From CASQEL01 sp036655975 (GTDB lineage Bacteria; Desulfobacterota; Desulfovibrionia; Desulfovibrionales; Desulfovibrionaceae), in contig JAVVPD010000050.1 of assembly GCA_036655975.1 (NCBI GenBank), positions 1 to 15,469 of the forward strand: a stretch of 15,469 nucleotides of DNA, given 5' to 3'. Within the stretch, counting starts at the first letter, position 1. Each line of letters begins with the position of its first letter. The notes under the pieces are model-generated. The model was not told the origin of the DNA and did not search any database. It was given only the letters and a program-made list of their open reading frames with translations. The translations under genes were made by a program, and so were the position numbers. Shown here in pieces: positions 1 to 6,582 of the stretch.

Positions 1-285
1 AAGGTTTTGTCCTCGTGTATTGCCACCGTGGGACAGGTGGGCAACATCCAACATGAAAATATTACCTTGGGTAAGGCTGGCCGTGCGCGCTGGCTGGGAC
101 GTCGTCCTCAGGTTCGTGGCGTTGCCATGAACCCCATCGACCACCCGCATGGCGGTGGCGAAGGCAGAAGCTCTGGCGGTCGCCACCCGGTGTCGCCTTG
201 GGGTATGCCCACCAAGGGCTACAAGACCCGCGACAAGAAGAAAGCTTCTTCCAAGCTCATCGTTAAACGTCGCGGTCAGAAGTAG
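1..285 (+). CDS. rplB: 50S ribosomal protein L2, C-terminal part (5' end outside window)
   Basis: This is the last 94 residues of L2, a large-subunit protein that binds 23S rRNA next to the peptidyl-transferase centre. The reading frame is open from base 1, so the start lies upstream of the window. The diagnostic segment is HPHGGGEGR (around 148-174 nt), which carries the conserved histidine loop near the catalytic centre, followed by the basic tail ending KRRGQK. It is the first of an unbroken S10/spc gene series: rpsS follows after 9 nt, and the rplB stop TAG is part of the AGGAG ribosome-binding site of rpsS. Nothing in the visible part is unusual. Confidence 0.97.
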   Translation, partial: KVLSSCIATVGQVGNIQHENITLGKAGRARWLGRRPQVRGVAMNPIDHPHGGGEGRSSGGRHPVSPWGMPTKGYKTRDKKKASSKLIVKRRGQK

Positions 286-294
286 GAGTAGCTC

Positions 295-582
295 ATGCCA
301 AGATCATTAAAAAAAGGGCCGTTTGTTGACGGTCACCTGATGAAAAAGGTTGATGTGGCAGTGGCCAACAGCGACCGTCGCGTGGTGAAAACCTGGTCGC
401 GCCGCTCCACGATACTGCCAGAAATGGTGGGCATTACCTTTGCTGTGCATAATGGCAAAAAGTTTGTGCCCGTGTTCGTGACTGAAAATATGGTAGGGCA
501 CAAATTAGGCGAATTTTCGCCTACGCGTACCTTCCATGGTCACGCCGCCGATAAAAAGTCCAAAGCTGTTGGCAAGAAGTAG
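295..582 (+). CDS. rpsS: 30S ribosomal protein S19
   Basis: S19 is a protein of the 30S head that contacts S13 and 16S rRNA near the A and P sites. The 95-residue product has the family signature MPRSLKKGPF at the N-terminus, then WSRRSTI, and GHKLGEFSPTRTF near residues 68-80. Length is normal for the family (about 90-95). The start at 295 is set by AGGAG at 284-288, six nt upstream. The C-terminal tail is lysine-rich (DKKSKAVGKK). Gene order rplB-rpsS-rplV is the standard S10 operon order. Confidence 0.98.
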   Translation: MPRSLKKGPFVDGHLMKKVDVAVANSDRRVVKTWSRRSTILPEMVGITFAVHNGKKFVPVFVTENMVGHKLGEFSPTRTFHGHAADKKSKAVGKK

Positions 583-591
583 GGTGACATG

Positions 592-930
592 ATGGAATCA
601 AAAGCAATCGCCAAATTCCAGCGTGTTTCTCCGCGCAAAGCTCGCCTCGTTGCTCGCAACGTCACGGGTTTGGGCGTAGAAGCCGCGCTGAACATCTTGC
701 GCTTTACACCCAACAAGCCTGCGGGCATTCTGTTCGGCGTGATGCAATCGGCCCTCGCCAATGCCTCCCAATTGGGCGGCGTTGATGTGGACGCCATGGT
801 GGTGAAGGAAATTGTGGTCAACGAAGGCCCCTCCTGGAAGCGTTTTATGCCCCGCGCCCAAGGGCGTGCGACAAAGATTAAGAAGCGCACCAGCCACATT
901 ACCGTCATACTCGCAGAAGGGCAGGTTTAG
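592..930 (+). CDS. rplV: 50S ribosomal protein L22
   Basis: L22 is a 23S rRNA-binding protein whose extended beta-hairpin lines the nascent-peptide exit tunnel. The 112-residue product shows the family pattern SPRKARLVA near the N-terminus, the N-K-P helix start, and the hairpin sequence rich in R, G and K (PRAQGRATKIKKRTSH) before the end. Two ATGs lie in tandem at 589 and 592. AGGGTG at 581-586 is only 2 nt from the first but 5 nt from the second, and relatives begin MEAKAIAK-like, so 592 is preferred; using 589 adds one Met. The stop is TAG, 3 nt before rpsC. Confidence 0.96.
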   Translation: MESKAIAKFQRVSPRKARLVARNVTGLGVEAALNILRFTPNKPAGILFGVMQSALANASQLGGVDVDAMVVKEIVVNEGPSWKRFMPRAQGRATKIKKRTSHITVILAEGQV

Positions 931-933
931 GCT

Positions 934-1575
934 ATGGGTCAGAAAGTACATCCGTTTGGATTTAGGCTCGGATATAACAAAAATTGGCTTTCTCGCTGGT
1001 TCAGCAAGAAAGAATATCCTGCCTTTGTTTATGAGGACAGCCAGATTCGTAAATTCGTCAAGAAGCTCCTGTTTCATGCAGGGATTTCTAAAATCGAAAT
1101 CGAACGCGCTGGTGGTAAAGTGCGGCTTATCCTTTCTACAGCCCGCCCCGGTATTGTTATCGGTCGCAAAGGCGTAGAAATTGAAAAGTTGCGCGGAGAT
1201 TTGCGGAAGAAATTCGGCCGCGAATTCTCCTTGGAAGTGAACGAAATCCGCCGTCCTGAAGTGGACGCCCAGCTTGTGGCTGAAAATATTGCCATGCAGT
1301 TGGAACGTCGTGTTGCCTTCCGCCGTGCCATGAAACGCACAGTGTCTATGGCGCGCAAGTTCGGGGGCGAAGGCATTAAGGTTACGTGCTCCGGTCGTTT
1401 GGCCGGTGCGGAAATTGCTCGTACCGAATGGTACCGTGATGGACGCGTGCCACTGCAAACCCTGCGTGCTGATATTGATTATGGCTTTGCCGAATCCAGC
1501 ACCACCTATGGCATCATTGGTGTCAAGGTGTGGATTTACAAAGGCGAAATTCTTGACAAAGAGGTGGATCAGTAA
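934..1575 (+). CDS. rpsC: 30S ribosomal protein S3
   Basis: S3 is part of the mRNA entry channel and of the ribosomal helicase activity on the 30S head. The 213-residue protein begins MGQKVHPFGFRLG, the universal S3 start. It has a KH type-2 RNA-binding domain with the GRKGVEIEKL loop (about residues 76-85), then the C-terminal domain with GRLAGAEIAR and the ending ESSTTYGIIGVKVWIYKGE. Length matches compact S3 proteins lacking a long tail. The TAA stop overlaps the rplP ATG by one base (TAATG), a translational-coupling arrangement. Confidence 0.98.
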   Translation: MGQKVHPFGFRLGYNKNWLSRWFSKKEYPAFVYEDSQIRKFVKKLLFHAGISKIEIERAGGKVRLILSTARPGIVIGRKGVEIEKLRGDLRKKFGREFSLEVNEIRRPEVDAQLVAENIAMQLERRVAFRRAMKRTVSMARKFGGEGIKVTCSGRLAGAEIARTEWYRDGRVPLQTLRADIDYGFAESSTTYGIIGVKVWIYKGEILDKEVDQ

Positions 1576-1988
1576 TGCTCTCCCCCAAAAAAGTAAAATT
1601 CCGTAAGTGGCAAAAAGGTCGCCTGCGCGGCCCGGCCACTCGTGGGGCACTCATCGCTTTTGGTGATGTGGGCCTGAAGGCTGTGGAACACGGTAAATTG
1701 TCCAGTCAGCAGATTGAAGCTGCCCGTATTGCCATGATGCGCCATATCAAGCGCGGCGGTAAGGTGTGGATTCGCGTGTTCCCCGACCATCCTGTGACAG
1801 CAAAGCCTCTGGAAACTCGTCAGGGTTCCGGTAAAGGGGCTCCAGTGGGCTGGTGTGCACCTGTAAAGCCTGGGCGTATTTTGTACGAACTTAAAGGGGT
1901 TTCCCTTGAGCTTGCCAAAGAAGCCTTGACCCGCGCAGCACACAAATTGCCCATCAAAACAGTTATTGTGGTTAGGGAGGGCTTCTAA
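1575..1988 (+). CDS. rplP: 50S ribosomal protein L16
   Basis: L16 is a late-assembling 50S protein at the A-site tRNA elbow, needed for peptidyl-transferase activity. The 137-residue product opens MLSPKKVKFRKWQKGR and contains the family loop TRQGSGKGAP (residues about 77-86), whose first Arg is in the position hydroxylated in some bacteria. The start overlaps the rpsC stop by one base, and its GAGGTGG ribosome-binding site lies inside the last codons of rpsC. Length is typical (about 136-144). The stop TAA is followed at once by the rpmC ATG. Confidence 0.98.
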   Translation: MLSPKKVKFRKWQKGRLRGPATRGALIAFGDVGLKAVEHGKLSSQQIEAARIAMMRHIKRGGKVWIRVFPDHPVTAKPLETRQGSGKGAPVGWCAPVKPGRILYELKGVSLELAKEALTRAAHKLPIKTVIVVREGF

Positions 1989-2216
1989 ATGTCCGCCAAA
2001 AAAGCCGCCGTGAAAAAAGCCGACAAGGGTAATATCGTTGTTGATCTGCGCTCTCTGGGTGCGGAAGAATTGCGCGCCAAGTTGACAGAACAACGGCAAG
2101 AAGTGTTTAATCTGCGGATCCGTCATGCAACAGCACAGCTCGAAAAGACTTCTGATCTTAAGAGCGCCAAGCGTCAGGTTGCACGGATAATGACCGTACT
2201 TCAGGAAAAGGAATAG
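1989..2216 (+). CDS. rpmC: 50S ribosomal protein L29, with a lysine/alanine N-terminal extension
   Basis: L29 is a small two-helix protein at the exit-tunnel rim that helps form the docking site for trigger factor and SRP. The conserved core begins at DLRSLGAEELRAKL and continues through EVFNLRIRHATAQLE and RQVARIMTVLQEK. The product has 75 residues, against about 60-65 usually. The extra 15 or so residues are an N-terminal Lys/Ala stretch (MSAKKAAVKKADKG). The start is supported by GGGAGG at 1975-1980, eight nt before the ATG, which directly abuts the rplP stop. The extension is therefore probably translated. No ATG gives a shorter form at the core. Confidence 0.95.
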   Translation: MSAKKAAVKKADKGNIVVDLRSLGAEELRAKLTEQRQEVFNLRIRHATAQLEKTSDLKSAKRQVARIMTVLQEKE

Positions 2217-2227
2217 GGGCTTAAGCC

Positions 2228-2494
2228 ATGTCCGAAGCTCTGGAAAAACGTAAGGGAAGAGTGCTCTCCGGCTTTGTCGTGAGTGACAAGAATGACAAGA
2301 CTATTGTTGTTCGAGTTGAAACGCTGGTGAAGCATCCCCTCTTTAAAAAGTATGTGAGGCGCCGCAAAAAGTTCACGGCACACGATCCGATGAATGATTG
2401 CGGTATGGGTGATAAAGTACAAATTGTGGAGTACCGGCCTTTGTCACGCAACAAGCGTTGGCATTTGCTCTCCATCATAGAAAAAGCCGTGTAG
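2228..2494 (+). CDS. rpsQ: 30S ribosomal protein S17
   Basis: S17 is an OB-fold 16S rRNA-binding protein and an early assembly factor of the 30S body. The 88-residue product shows the core RKGRVLSGFVVSDKNDKTIVV, then HPLFKKYVRRRKKF, and GDKVQIVEYRPLSRNKRW, which is the family signature. Length is normal. A weak AGGGGC ribosome-binding site at 2214-2219 lies 8 nt before the ATG. It sits 11 nt after rpmC and 9 nt before rplN, in standard order. Confidence 0.97.
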   Translation: MSEALEKRKGRVLSGFVVSDKNDKTIVVRVETLVKHPLFKKYVRRRKKFTAHDPMNDCGMGDKVQIVEYRPLSRNKRWHLLSIIEKAV

Positions 2495-2503
2495 GGTATA
2501 ACC

Positions 2504-2872
2504 ATGATCCAGGTAGAATCTACGCTCCAGGTCGCCGATAATTCCGGCGCCAAGAAAGTGGCCTGCATCAAGGTGCTGGGCGGCTCTCACCGTCGTTACG
2601 CCTCTGTGGGCGATATTATTGTGGTTTCCATTAAGGAAGCCATACCCCACAGTAAGGTGAAAAAGGGCGACGTAATGCAGGCAGTTATCGTGCGTACTCG
2701 TAAAGAAGTACGCCGCGTTGACGGTTCCTATATCAAGTTTGACGGAAACGCCGCAGTTTTGCTGACCAAGCAAGGCGAGCCGGTGGGCACCCGTATCTTT
2801 GGCCCTGTGGCCCGAGAATTGCGCGGGCGTAATTTCATGAAGATTGTATCGCTCGCGCCGGAAGTCCTGTAG
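2504..2872 (+). CDS. rplN: 50S ribosomal protein L14
   Basis: L14 is a beta-barrel protein at the subunit interface, forming bridges to 16S rRNA and the binding surface for the silencing factor RsfS. The 122-residue protein starts MIQVESTLQVADNSGAK and carries GSHRRYASVGDIIVVSIKEA, RTRKEVRR and the ending FGPVARELR...MKIVSLAPEVL, all family hallmarks at the expected length of 122. The stop TAG at 2870-2872 merges into the strong AGGAGGT site of rplX. Confidence 0.98.
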   Translation: MIQVESTLQVADNSGAKKVACIKVLGGSHRRYASVGDIIVVSIKEAIPHSKVKKGDVMQAVIVRTRKEVRRVDGSYIKFDGNAAVLLTKQGEPVGTRIFGPVARELRGRNFMKIVSLAPEVL

Positions 2873-2881
2873 GAGGTTGCC

Positions 2882-3205
2882 ATGAAACAATATCGTATTC
2901 GTAAAGACGACAAAGTAATGGTAATCACCGGCAAAGATGCGGGCAAAATCGGCAAGGTGCTCAAGATCCTTCGCAAGAAAGATCGAGTGCTTGTGGAAAA
3001 GGTCAATATGGCTAAACGCCATATGCGTCCTAATCCGTACTTGCAACAACCCGGTGGCATCATGGAAAAGGAAATGCCTATTCATGTGTCGAACCTGATG
3101 GTGGTTTGCGCCGCATGCGCAAAACCAACAAAGGTGGGCTACAAGTACACTGAAGATGGCAAAAAGGTTCGCTTCTGTAAGAAGTGTAACGAAGTCATGG
3201 AATAA
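2882..3205 (+). CDS. rplX: 50S ribosomal protein L24, zinc-ribbon form
   Basis: L24 is one of the two initiators of 50S assembly and sits at the exit tunnel. The 107-residue product has the KOW motif near the N-terminus (DDKVMVITGKDAGKIGKVLKI, from residue 9 to about 30). The C-terminal half carries two CxxC pairs, C76/C79 and C99/C102, spaced as a zinc ribbon, a form also found in some other bacteria such as Thermus. The start has the strongest ribosome-binding site in the window, AGGAGGT at 2871-2877, four nt from the ATG. Confidence 0.97.
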   Translation: MKQYRIRKDDKVMVITGKDAGKIGKVLKILRKKDRVLVEKVNMAKRHMRPNPYLQQPGGIMEKEMPIHVSNLMVVCAACAKPTKVGYKYTEDGKKVRFCKKCNEVME

Positions 3206-3215
3206 GGTGCAGACG

Positions 3216-3755
3216 ATGACACGCCTTGAAAAGATATATCGGGAGAATATTGCTCCGGTATTGCTGAAAGAGTTTAATTATAAATCTCCTATGCAGATCC
3301 CTGGGGTTGAAAAAATCTCTCTAAACATCGGGCTTGGCGCTGCTAGTCAGAACAACAAGCTCATGGAAGAAGCCATTGCCGAATTGACCGCCATTGCGGG
3401 CCAGAAGGCCGTGGTCACTCGCGCCAAAAAATCCATTGCCTCCTTTAAATTACGTGAAGGCATGCCCATTGGGGCGCGCGTTACTTTGCGTAAGGAACGG
3501 ATGTGGGATTTTTTGGATAAGCTTGTGAACTTTGCTTTGCCCCGTGTTCGCGACTTTCGCGGCATCCCCGACCGTGGTTTTGACGGCCGTGGCAATTTCA
3601 CCTTGGGCATTAAAGAGCACATCATCTTTCCCGAAATGGAAGCGGATCGTGTGGAAAATCCCAAGGGTATGAATATCACCATTGTGACTACGGCCAGCAC
3701 GGACAAAGAAGGTAAGTTCCTTCTCGACCAGCTCGGTATGCCGTTCAGGAAGTAG
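3216..3755 (+). CDS. rplE: 50S ribosomal protein L5
   Basis: L5 binds 5S rRNA and the P-site tRNA region in the 50S central protuberance. From ATG 3216 the product has 179 residues, the usual L5 length, and begins MTRLEKIYRENIAP. It carries the family segments PGVEKISLNIGLG, KKSIASFKLREGMPIGARVTLR, and RDFRGIPDRGFDGRGNFTLGI. An open frame continues upstream into rplX to 3156, but that part would be non-homologous and lacks a suitable site. AAGGTG at 3204-3209 fixes the start at 3216, six nt downstream. Confidence 0.97.
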   Translation: MTRLEKIYRENIAPVLLKEFNYKSPMQIPGVEKISLNIGLGAASQNNKLMEEAIAELTAIAGQKAVVTRAKKSIASFKLREGMPIGARVTLRKERMWDFLDKLVNFALPRVRDFRGIPDRGFDGRGNFTLGIKEHIIFPEMEADRVENPKGMNITIVTTASTDKEGKFLLDQLGMPFRK

Positions 3756-3764
3756 GAGCTTACT

Positions 3765-3950
3765 ATGTCTCGTACCTCACTTGAAGTGAAGGCTGCTCGC
3801 AAGCCTAAATTCAGTTCGCGTGGCTACAACCGCTGTCCTATCTGCGGTCGTGCCCGCGCTTATATGCGTAAATTCGGCCTGTGCCGTATTTGTTTCCGCA
3901 ACATGGCTTTGCGCGGGGAATTACCCGGCGTACGTAAGTCAAGCTGGTAA
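3765..3950 (+). CDS. rpsN: 30S ribosomal protein S14, zinc-binding type Z
   Basis: This is S14 of the 30S head, in the short zinc-binding form (61 residues, versus about 100 for the zinc-free form). The ligands are visible as two CxxC pairs, C24/C27 and C40/C43, in the segment YNRCPICGRARAY...FGLCRICFR. The C-terminus LRGELPGVRKSSW is the family ending. AGGAG at 3754-3758 lies six nt before the ATG. It sits between rplE and rpsH as in other spc operons. Confidence 0.98.
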   Translation: MSRTSLEVKAARKPKFSSRGYNRCPICGRARAYMRKFGLCRICFRNMALRGELPGVRKSSW

Positions 3951-3981
3951 TTTGCCAGCGTAAGGTAAGGAGTATAATTCG

Positions 3982-4362
3982 ATGATGACAGATCCTATTG
4001 CAGATATGCTAACGCGTATCCGCAACGCACATTTGGCCCTGCATAAGGAAGTGAATGTGCCGCGCTCGAAGATGAAGGAAGCTCTTGCTGGCATCCTCAA
4101 GCAGGAAGGTTACGTCGAAGACGTGGCCGTGGCTGACAGAACTATCACCATCACCTTGAAGTATATCAAGGGTAAAGCGGTAATTGCTGGACTCAAAAGA
4201 GTAAGTACACCCGGTCGTCGGGTGTATGTGGGCGCCAATGATATTCCCAAGGTTCAGAACGGCTTGGGTATATGTATTGTGTCCACCTCCCACGGCGTTC
4301 TTGACGGAAATACAGCCCACACTTCCAAGGTGGGCGGCGAACTTTTGTGCAAAATTTGGTAG
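3982..4362 (+). CDS. rpsH: 30S ribosomal protein S8
   Basis: S8 is a primary 16S rRNA-binding protein in the 30S platform; in E. coli it is also the translational repressor of the spc operon. The 126-residue product has the universal start M(M)TDPIADMLTRIRNA and the C-terminal GLGICIVSTSHGVLD...GGELLCKIW. Two tandem ATGs occur at 3982 and 3985. AAGGAG at 3967-3972 is 9 nt from the first and 12 nt from the second, so 3982 is used, although the family consensus begins at the second Met. The gap from rpsN contains a perfect TATAAT (see findings). Confidence 0.97.
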   Translation: MMTDPIADMLTRIRNAHLALHKEVNVPRSKMKEALAGILKQEGYVEDVAVADRTITITLKYIKGKAVIAGLKRVSTPGRRVYVGANDIPKVQNGLGICIVSTSHGVLDGNTAHTSKVGGELLCKIW

Positions 4363-4372
4363 GCGGTGTCCC

Positions 4373-4912
4373 ATGTCGAGAATAGGCAAGCTGCCCATCC
4401 CCATTCCTTCCGGTGTTGAAGTGAAGATCGGGGCAAGTGTTGTGGAAGTGAAGGGGCCCAAGGGCTCTATGCAGACGCCTTTGTGCGACTGCCTGAAATA
4501 TGAAGTTGCCGACGGCAAGGTGACCATCACCCCTCAGGAAGCGACGCGCTTTTCCCGTGCCCAGCACGGTCTGCGCCGCACGCTCCTGTCCAACTGCATT
4601 GACGGGGTAACCCAAGGTTTTTCTAAAACCCTTGAAGTTATCGGTATTGGGTATAAAGTGGCTGTGAAGGGCAATATCATTGAATTGGCCGTGGGCTTTT
4701 CCCACCCTGTTCTGGTTGATTTGCCCCAAGGCATCAGTGCTAGTGTTGTGGGCCAAAAGCTCACCTTAAGTGGCATTGATAAAGTTCTTGTGGGCGAAAC
4801 CGCCGCCAAGATCCGCCGTATCCGCAAGCCTGAGCCTTACAAAGGCAAGGGTATCAAGTACGAAACCGAGACTATCCAGCGTAAGGTTGGTAAGTCTGGC
4901 GGCAAGAAATAG
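4373..4912 (+). CDS. rplF: 50S ribosomal protein L6
   Basis: L6 lies near the sarcin-ricin loop and the GTPase centre of the 50S subunit. From ATG 4373 the protein is 179 residues, typical of L6, and begins MSRIGKLPIPIPSGVEV. It has two repeated alpha/beta domains and the conserved C-terminal RKPEPYKGKGIKYETE. An in-frame extension upstream to 4226 lies inside rpsH and has no L6 homology. AGGCGG at 4361-4366, six nt before the ATG, supports 4373. The gap to rpsH is 10 nt. Confidence 0.97.
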   Translation: MSRIGKLPIPIPSGVEVKIGASVVEVKGPKGSMQTPLCDCLKYEVADGKVTITPQEATRFSRAQHGLRRTLLSNCIDGVTQGFSKTLEVIGIGYKVAVKGNIIELAVGFSHPVLVDLPQGISASVVGQKLTLSGIDKVLVGETAAKIRRIRKPEPYKGKGIKYETETIQRKVGKSGGKK

Positions 4913-4926
4913 GCAGGTGTGTGACT

Positions 4927-5286
4927 ATGAAAGCATCTAAAAATGACGCCAGACAAAGTCGTAAGATTCGTATCCGCAAAAAGGTGAATGGCACCTTGGA
5001 GCGTCCTCGTCTGGTTGTGTATCGGTCTAACCTGCATCTCTACGCGCAAGTTGTAGACGATGGTGCGGGCAAAACCTTAGTGGCAACTTCTACTCTGGCT
5101 CTTTCCAAGACCCAGGAGAAGGTGCAGTGCAACAAGACCGGCGCGGAGCTGGTGGGTAAAGAAATTGCCCGCTTAGCCAAGGAAAAAAACATTGACCGTG
5201 TGGTATTTGACCGCAACGGTTACCTTTATCACGGACGCATCAAGGCAGTAGCCGACGGTGCCCGTGAAGGCGGCCTGGAGTTCTAA
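4927..5286 (+). CDS. rplR: 50S ribosomal protein L18
   Basis: L18 binds 5S rRNA and helps dock it into the 50S central protuberance. From ATG 4927 the product is 119 residues. Hallmarks are RKIRIRKKVNGTLERPRL near the N-terminus, SNLHLYAQVVDD, and the C-terminal FDRNGYLYHGRIKAVADGAREGGLEF. An in-frame GTG at 4921 would add two residues, but AGGTG at 4915-4919 leaves it only 1 nt and leaves ATG 4927 with 7 nt. Length is standard for L18 (about 117-120). Confidence 0.97.
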   Translation: MKASKNDARQSRKIRIRKKVNGTLERPRLVVYRSNLHLYAQVVDDGAGKTLVATSTLALSKTQEKVQCNKTGAELVGKEIARLAKEKNIDRVVFDRNGYLYHGRIKAVADGAREGGLEF

Positions 5287-5287
5287 T

Positions 5288-5797
5288 ATGCGGCAAGAAT
5301 CTATGGAACAGCAAAACGAGTTTGGCGAAATCGAAAAAATCGTTTCTCTGAATCGTGTGGCTAAGGTCGTTAAAGGCGGTCGTCGCTTCAGCTTTAGCGC
5401 GCTTGTGGTGGTGGGTGACGGAAAGGGCGGCGTGGGCTTCGGCCTCGGCAAAGCCCAAGAAGTGCCCGAAGCCTTGCGTAAAGCTACCGAGCGTGCCCGT
5501 AAAAATCGGGTGTCCATCGCTTTGGTGGATGGAACCCTTCCTTACGAAATTCTGGGCCACTTTGGAGCGGGCAACGTCATGTTGAAACCGGCCTCCAAGG
5601 GGACTGGAATCATCGCTGGCGGCGCCGTGCGCGCGGTCATGGAAGCCGTGGGTATTACCGATGTGCTTGCCAAAGCCATTGGCACTAACAATCCGCATAA
5701 TGTGCTGCGCGCCACTATGGAAGGTTTAACCTCCCTGCGTAGTGCAGAGCAGGTTTCTGAACTGCGCGGCAAGAAGCTTGAAGCCCCGAGGAAGTAG
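5288..5797 (+). CDS. rpsE: 30S ribosomal protein S5
   Basis: S5 forms part of the mRNA entry site and affects decoding fidelity. The protein shows the double-stranded RNA-binding fold with LNRVAKVVKGGRRFSFSALVVVGDGKG (residues about 21-47) and the C-terminal domain with GTGIIAGGAVRAVMEAVGI and AKAIGTNNPHN. The start at 5288, one base after the rplR stop, has GGAG at 5277-5280 with 7 nt spacing and gives 169 residues. ATG 5303 would give 164 residues and an N-terminus (MEQQNEFG) more like relatives, but has no clear ribosome-binding site. The exact start is therefore unsettled by five residues. Confidence 0.95.
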   Translation: MRQESMEQQNEFGEIEKIVSLNRVAKVVKGGRRFSFSALVVVGDGKGGVGFGLGKAQEVPEALRKATERARKNRVSIALVDGTLPYEILGHFGAGNVMLKPASKGTGIIAGGAVRAVMEAVGITDVLAKAIGTNNPHNVLRATMEGLTSLRSAEQVSELRGKKLEAPRK

Positions 5798-5799
5798 CC

Positions 5800-5976
5800 A
5801 TGTCTGAAATCAAAGTAAAGCTCATCAGAAGCCGTATCGGCACCAATCCCACACAGAGGAGAACTCTGGACGCGCTTGGTCTGAAAAGGCGTGAGATGGT
5901 CAAGACGTTCCAGGACACGGCCGCCATCCGCGGCATGATTAACCGAGTAGTGCATTTGGTGGCTATCGTCGATTAG
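5800..5976 (+). CDS. rpmD: 50S ribosomal protein L30
   Basis: This is a small gene of 58 codons between rpsE and rplO. L30 is a small 50S protein found in many but not all bacteria. The product starts MSEIKVKLIRSRIGTNPTQR and continues TLDALGLKRREMVKTFQD, matching the L30 pattern of an initial beta-strand, a basic SxIGxxxxxR loop, then LGLxxxxxxV. It ends VVHLVAIVD, the usual C-terminal strand. The ATG is 2 nt after the rpsE stop, with GAGGAAG in the last rpsE codons as ribosome-binding site. Length is typical (about 58-60). Confidence 0.96.
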   Translation: MSEIKVKLIRSRIGTNPTQRRTLDALGLKRREMVKTFQDTAAIRGMINRVVHLVAIVD

Positions 5977-5993
5977 CCCCGCGGAGGTTCATA

Positions 5994-6458
5994 ATGCAAT
6001 TGCATGATTTATACCCGTTCCCCGAGGAACGTAAAACCCGCAAGCGGGTAGGGCGGGGGTCCGGTTCGGGCCTTGGCTGTACCGCCGGTAAGGGTAATAA
6101 AGGCCAGAACGCTCGCGCAGGCGGCGGGGTACGTGCCGGTTTTGAAGGCGGTCAGATGCCCCTACAACGCCGTTTGCCCAAGCATGGCTTTAAAAACTAT
6201 CCTTTTAAAGTGACCTATAGCGTTATCAATCTTGATCGCTTGTTGTCTGCTTTTGAAGGGAAGACGGAAATTAGCTTGGAAGACATCTATGATCGCGGCC
6301 TAGCCAAGTTTGGTTCCGCCATCAAGGTGCTTTCCCGTGGGGAAGTGAGCGCTGCCATTAAGGTGGAAGCCCACAAGTTTAGCGCGGCCGCTGCGGAAAA
6401 AATCCGCAAGGCTGGCGGTGAAGCCCGCGAACTTGAAGCTGCAATTCCGGCAGAATAA
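5994..6458 (+). CDS. rplO: 50S ribosomal protein L15
   Basis: L15 is a late-assembly 50S protein with a long, glycine-rich, basic N-terminal arm penetrating 23S rRNA. The 154-residue product has the arm RKRVGRGSGSGLGCTAGKG...GQNARAGGGVRAGFEGGQ (residues about 16-54), then PLQRRLPKHGF, followed by the globular C-terminal domain ending in an Ala/Glu-rich tail. GCGGAGG at 5981-5987 precedes the ATG by 6 nt. It is the last gene before the unusually long structured gap ahead of secY. Confidence 0.97.
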   Translation: MQLHDLYPFPEERKTRKRVGRGSGSGLGCTAGKGNKGQNARAGGGVRAGFEGGQMPLQRRLPKHGFKNYPFKVTYSVINLDRLLSAFEGKTEISLEDIYDRGLAKFGSAIKVLSRGEVSAAIKVEAHKFSAAAAEKIRKAGGEARELEAAIPAE

Positions 6459-6467
6459 GTATCGGTG

Positions 6468-6508
6468 CCTTGTGCCGCTGGGCATGGCTGACTCGCAAGG
6501 GGGCCATG
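6468..6508 (+). other. Overlapping alternative hairpins in the rplO-secY gap
   Basis: Two stems can form in this part of the leader. CCTTGTG (6468-6474) pairs with CGCAAGG (6494-6500), including one G-U pair. CATGGC (6483-6488) pairs perfectly with GCCATG (6503-6508), and two flanking G-U pairs can extend it. The arms interleave, and only 2 nt separate the last two arms. A true pseudoknot is therefore sterically unlikely and the two stems look mutually exclusive. The stems can be read directly; a regulatory role is inference. Confidence 0.35.
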
Positions 6509-6529
6509 TTCAGCGCGCAGGCGCGTCCC

Positions 6530-6556
6530 TGCCTTTAAGCTCAAGGCATTCTTTTT
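6530..6556 (+). terminator. Terminator-like hairpin ahead of secY (possible attenuator)
   Basis: TGCCTT (6530-6535) pairs perfectly with AAGGCA (6543-6548) around a 7-nt loop, and TTCTTTTT follows directly. The form is that of a rho-independent terminator but the stem is short (6 bp, three G-C). It lies inside an operon whose other gaps have no such element, so partial termination between rplO and secY is possible. Strength cannot be judged from sequence alone. Confidence 0.42.
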
Positions 6557-6582
6557 AGGCGTTCAACAAAAGAGTACACTCA

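Noticed and set aside
598..1650. 350-codon open frame on the - strand opposite rplV/rpsC/rplP
   Set aside because: It is the complement of three certain ribosomal genes with strong codon bias; the translation resembles no family and it has no ribosome-binding context. The same holds for the 185- and 213-codon minus-strand frames at 1569-2126 and 2444-3085.
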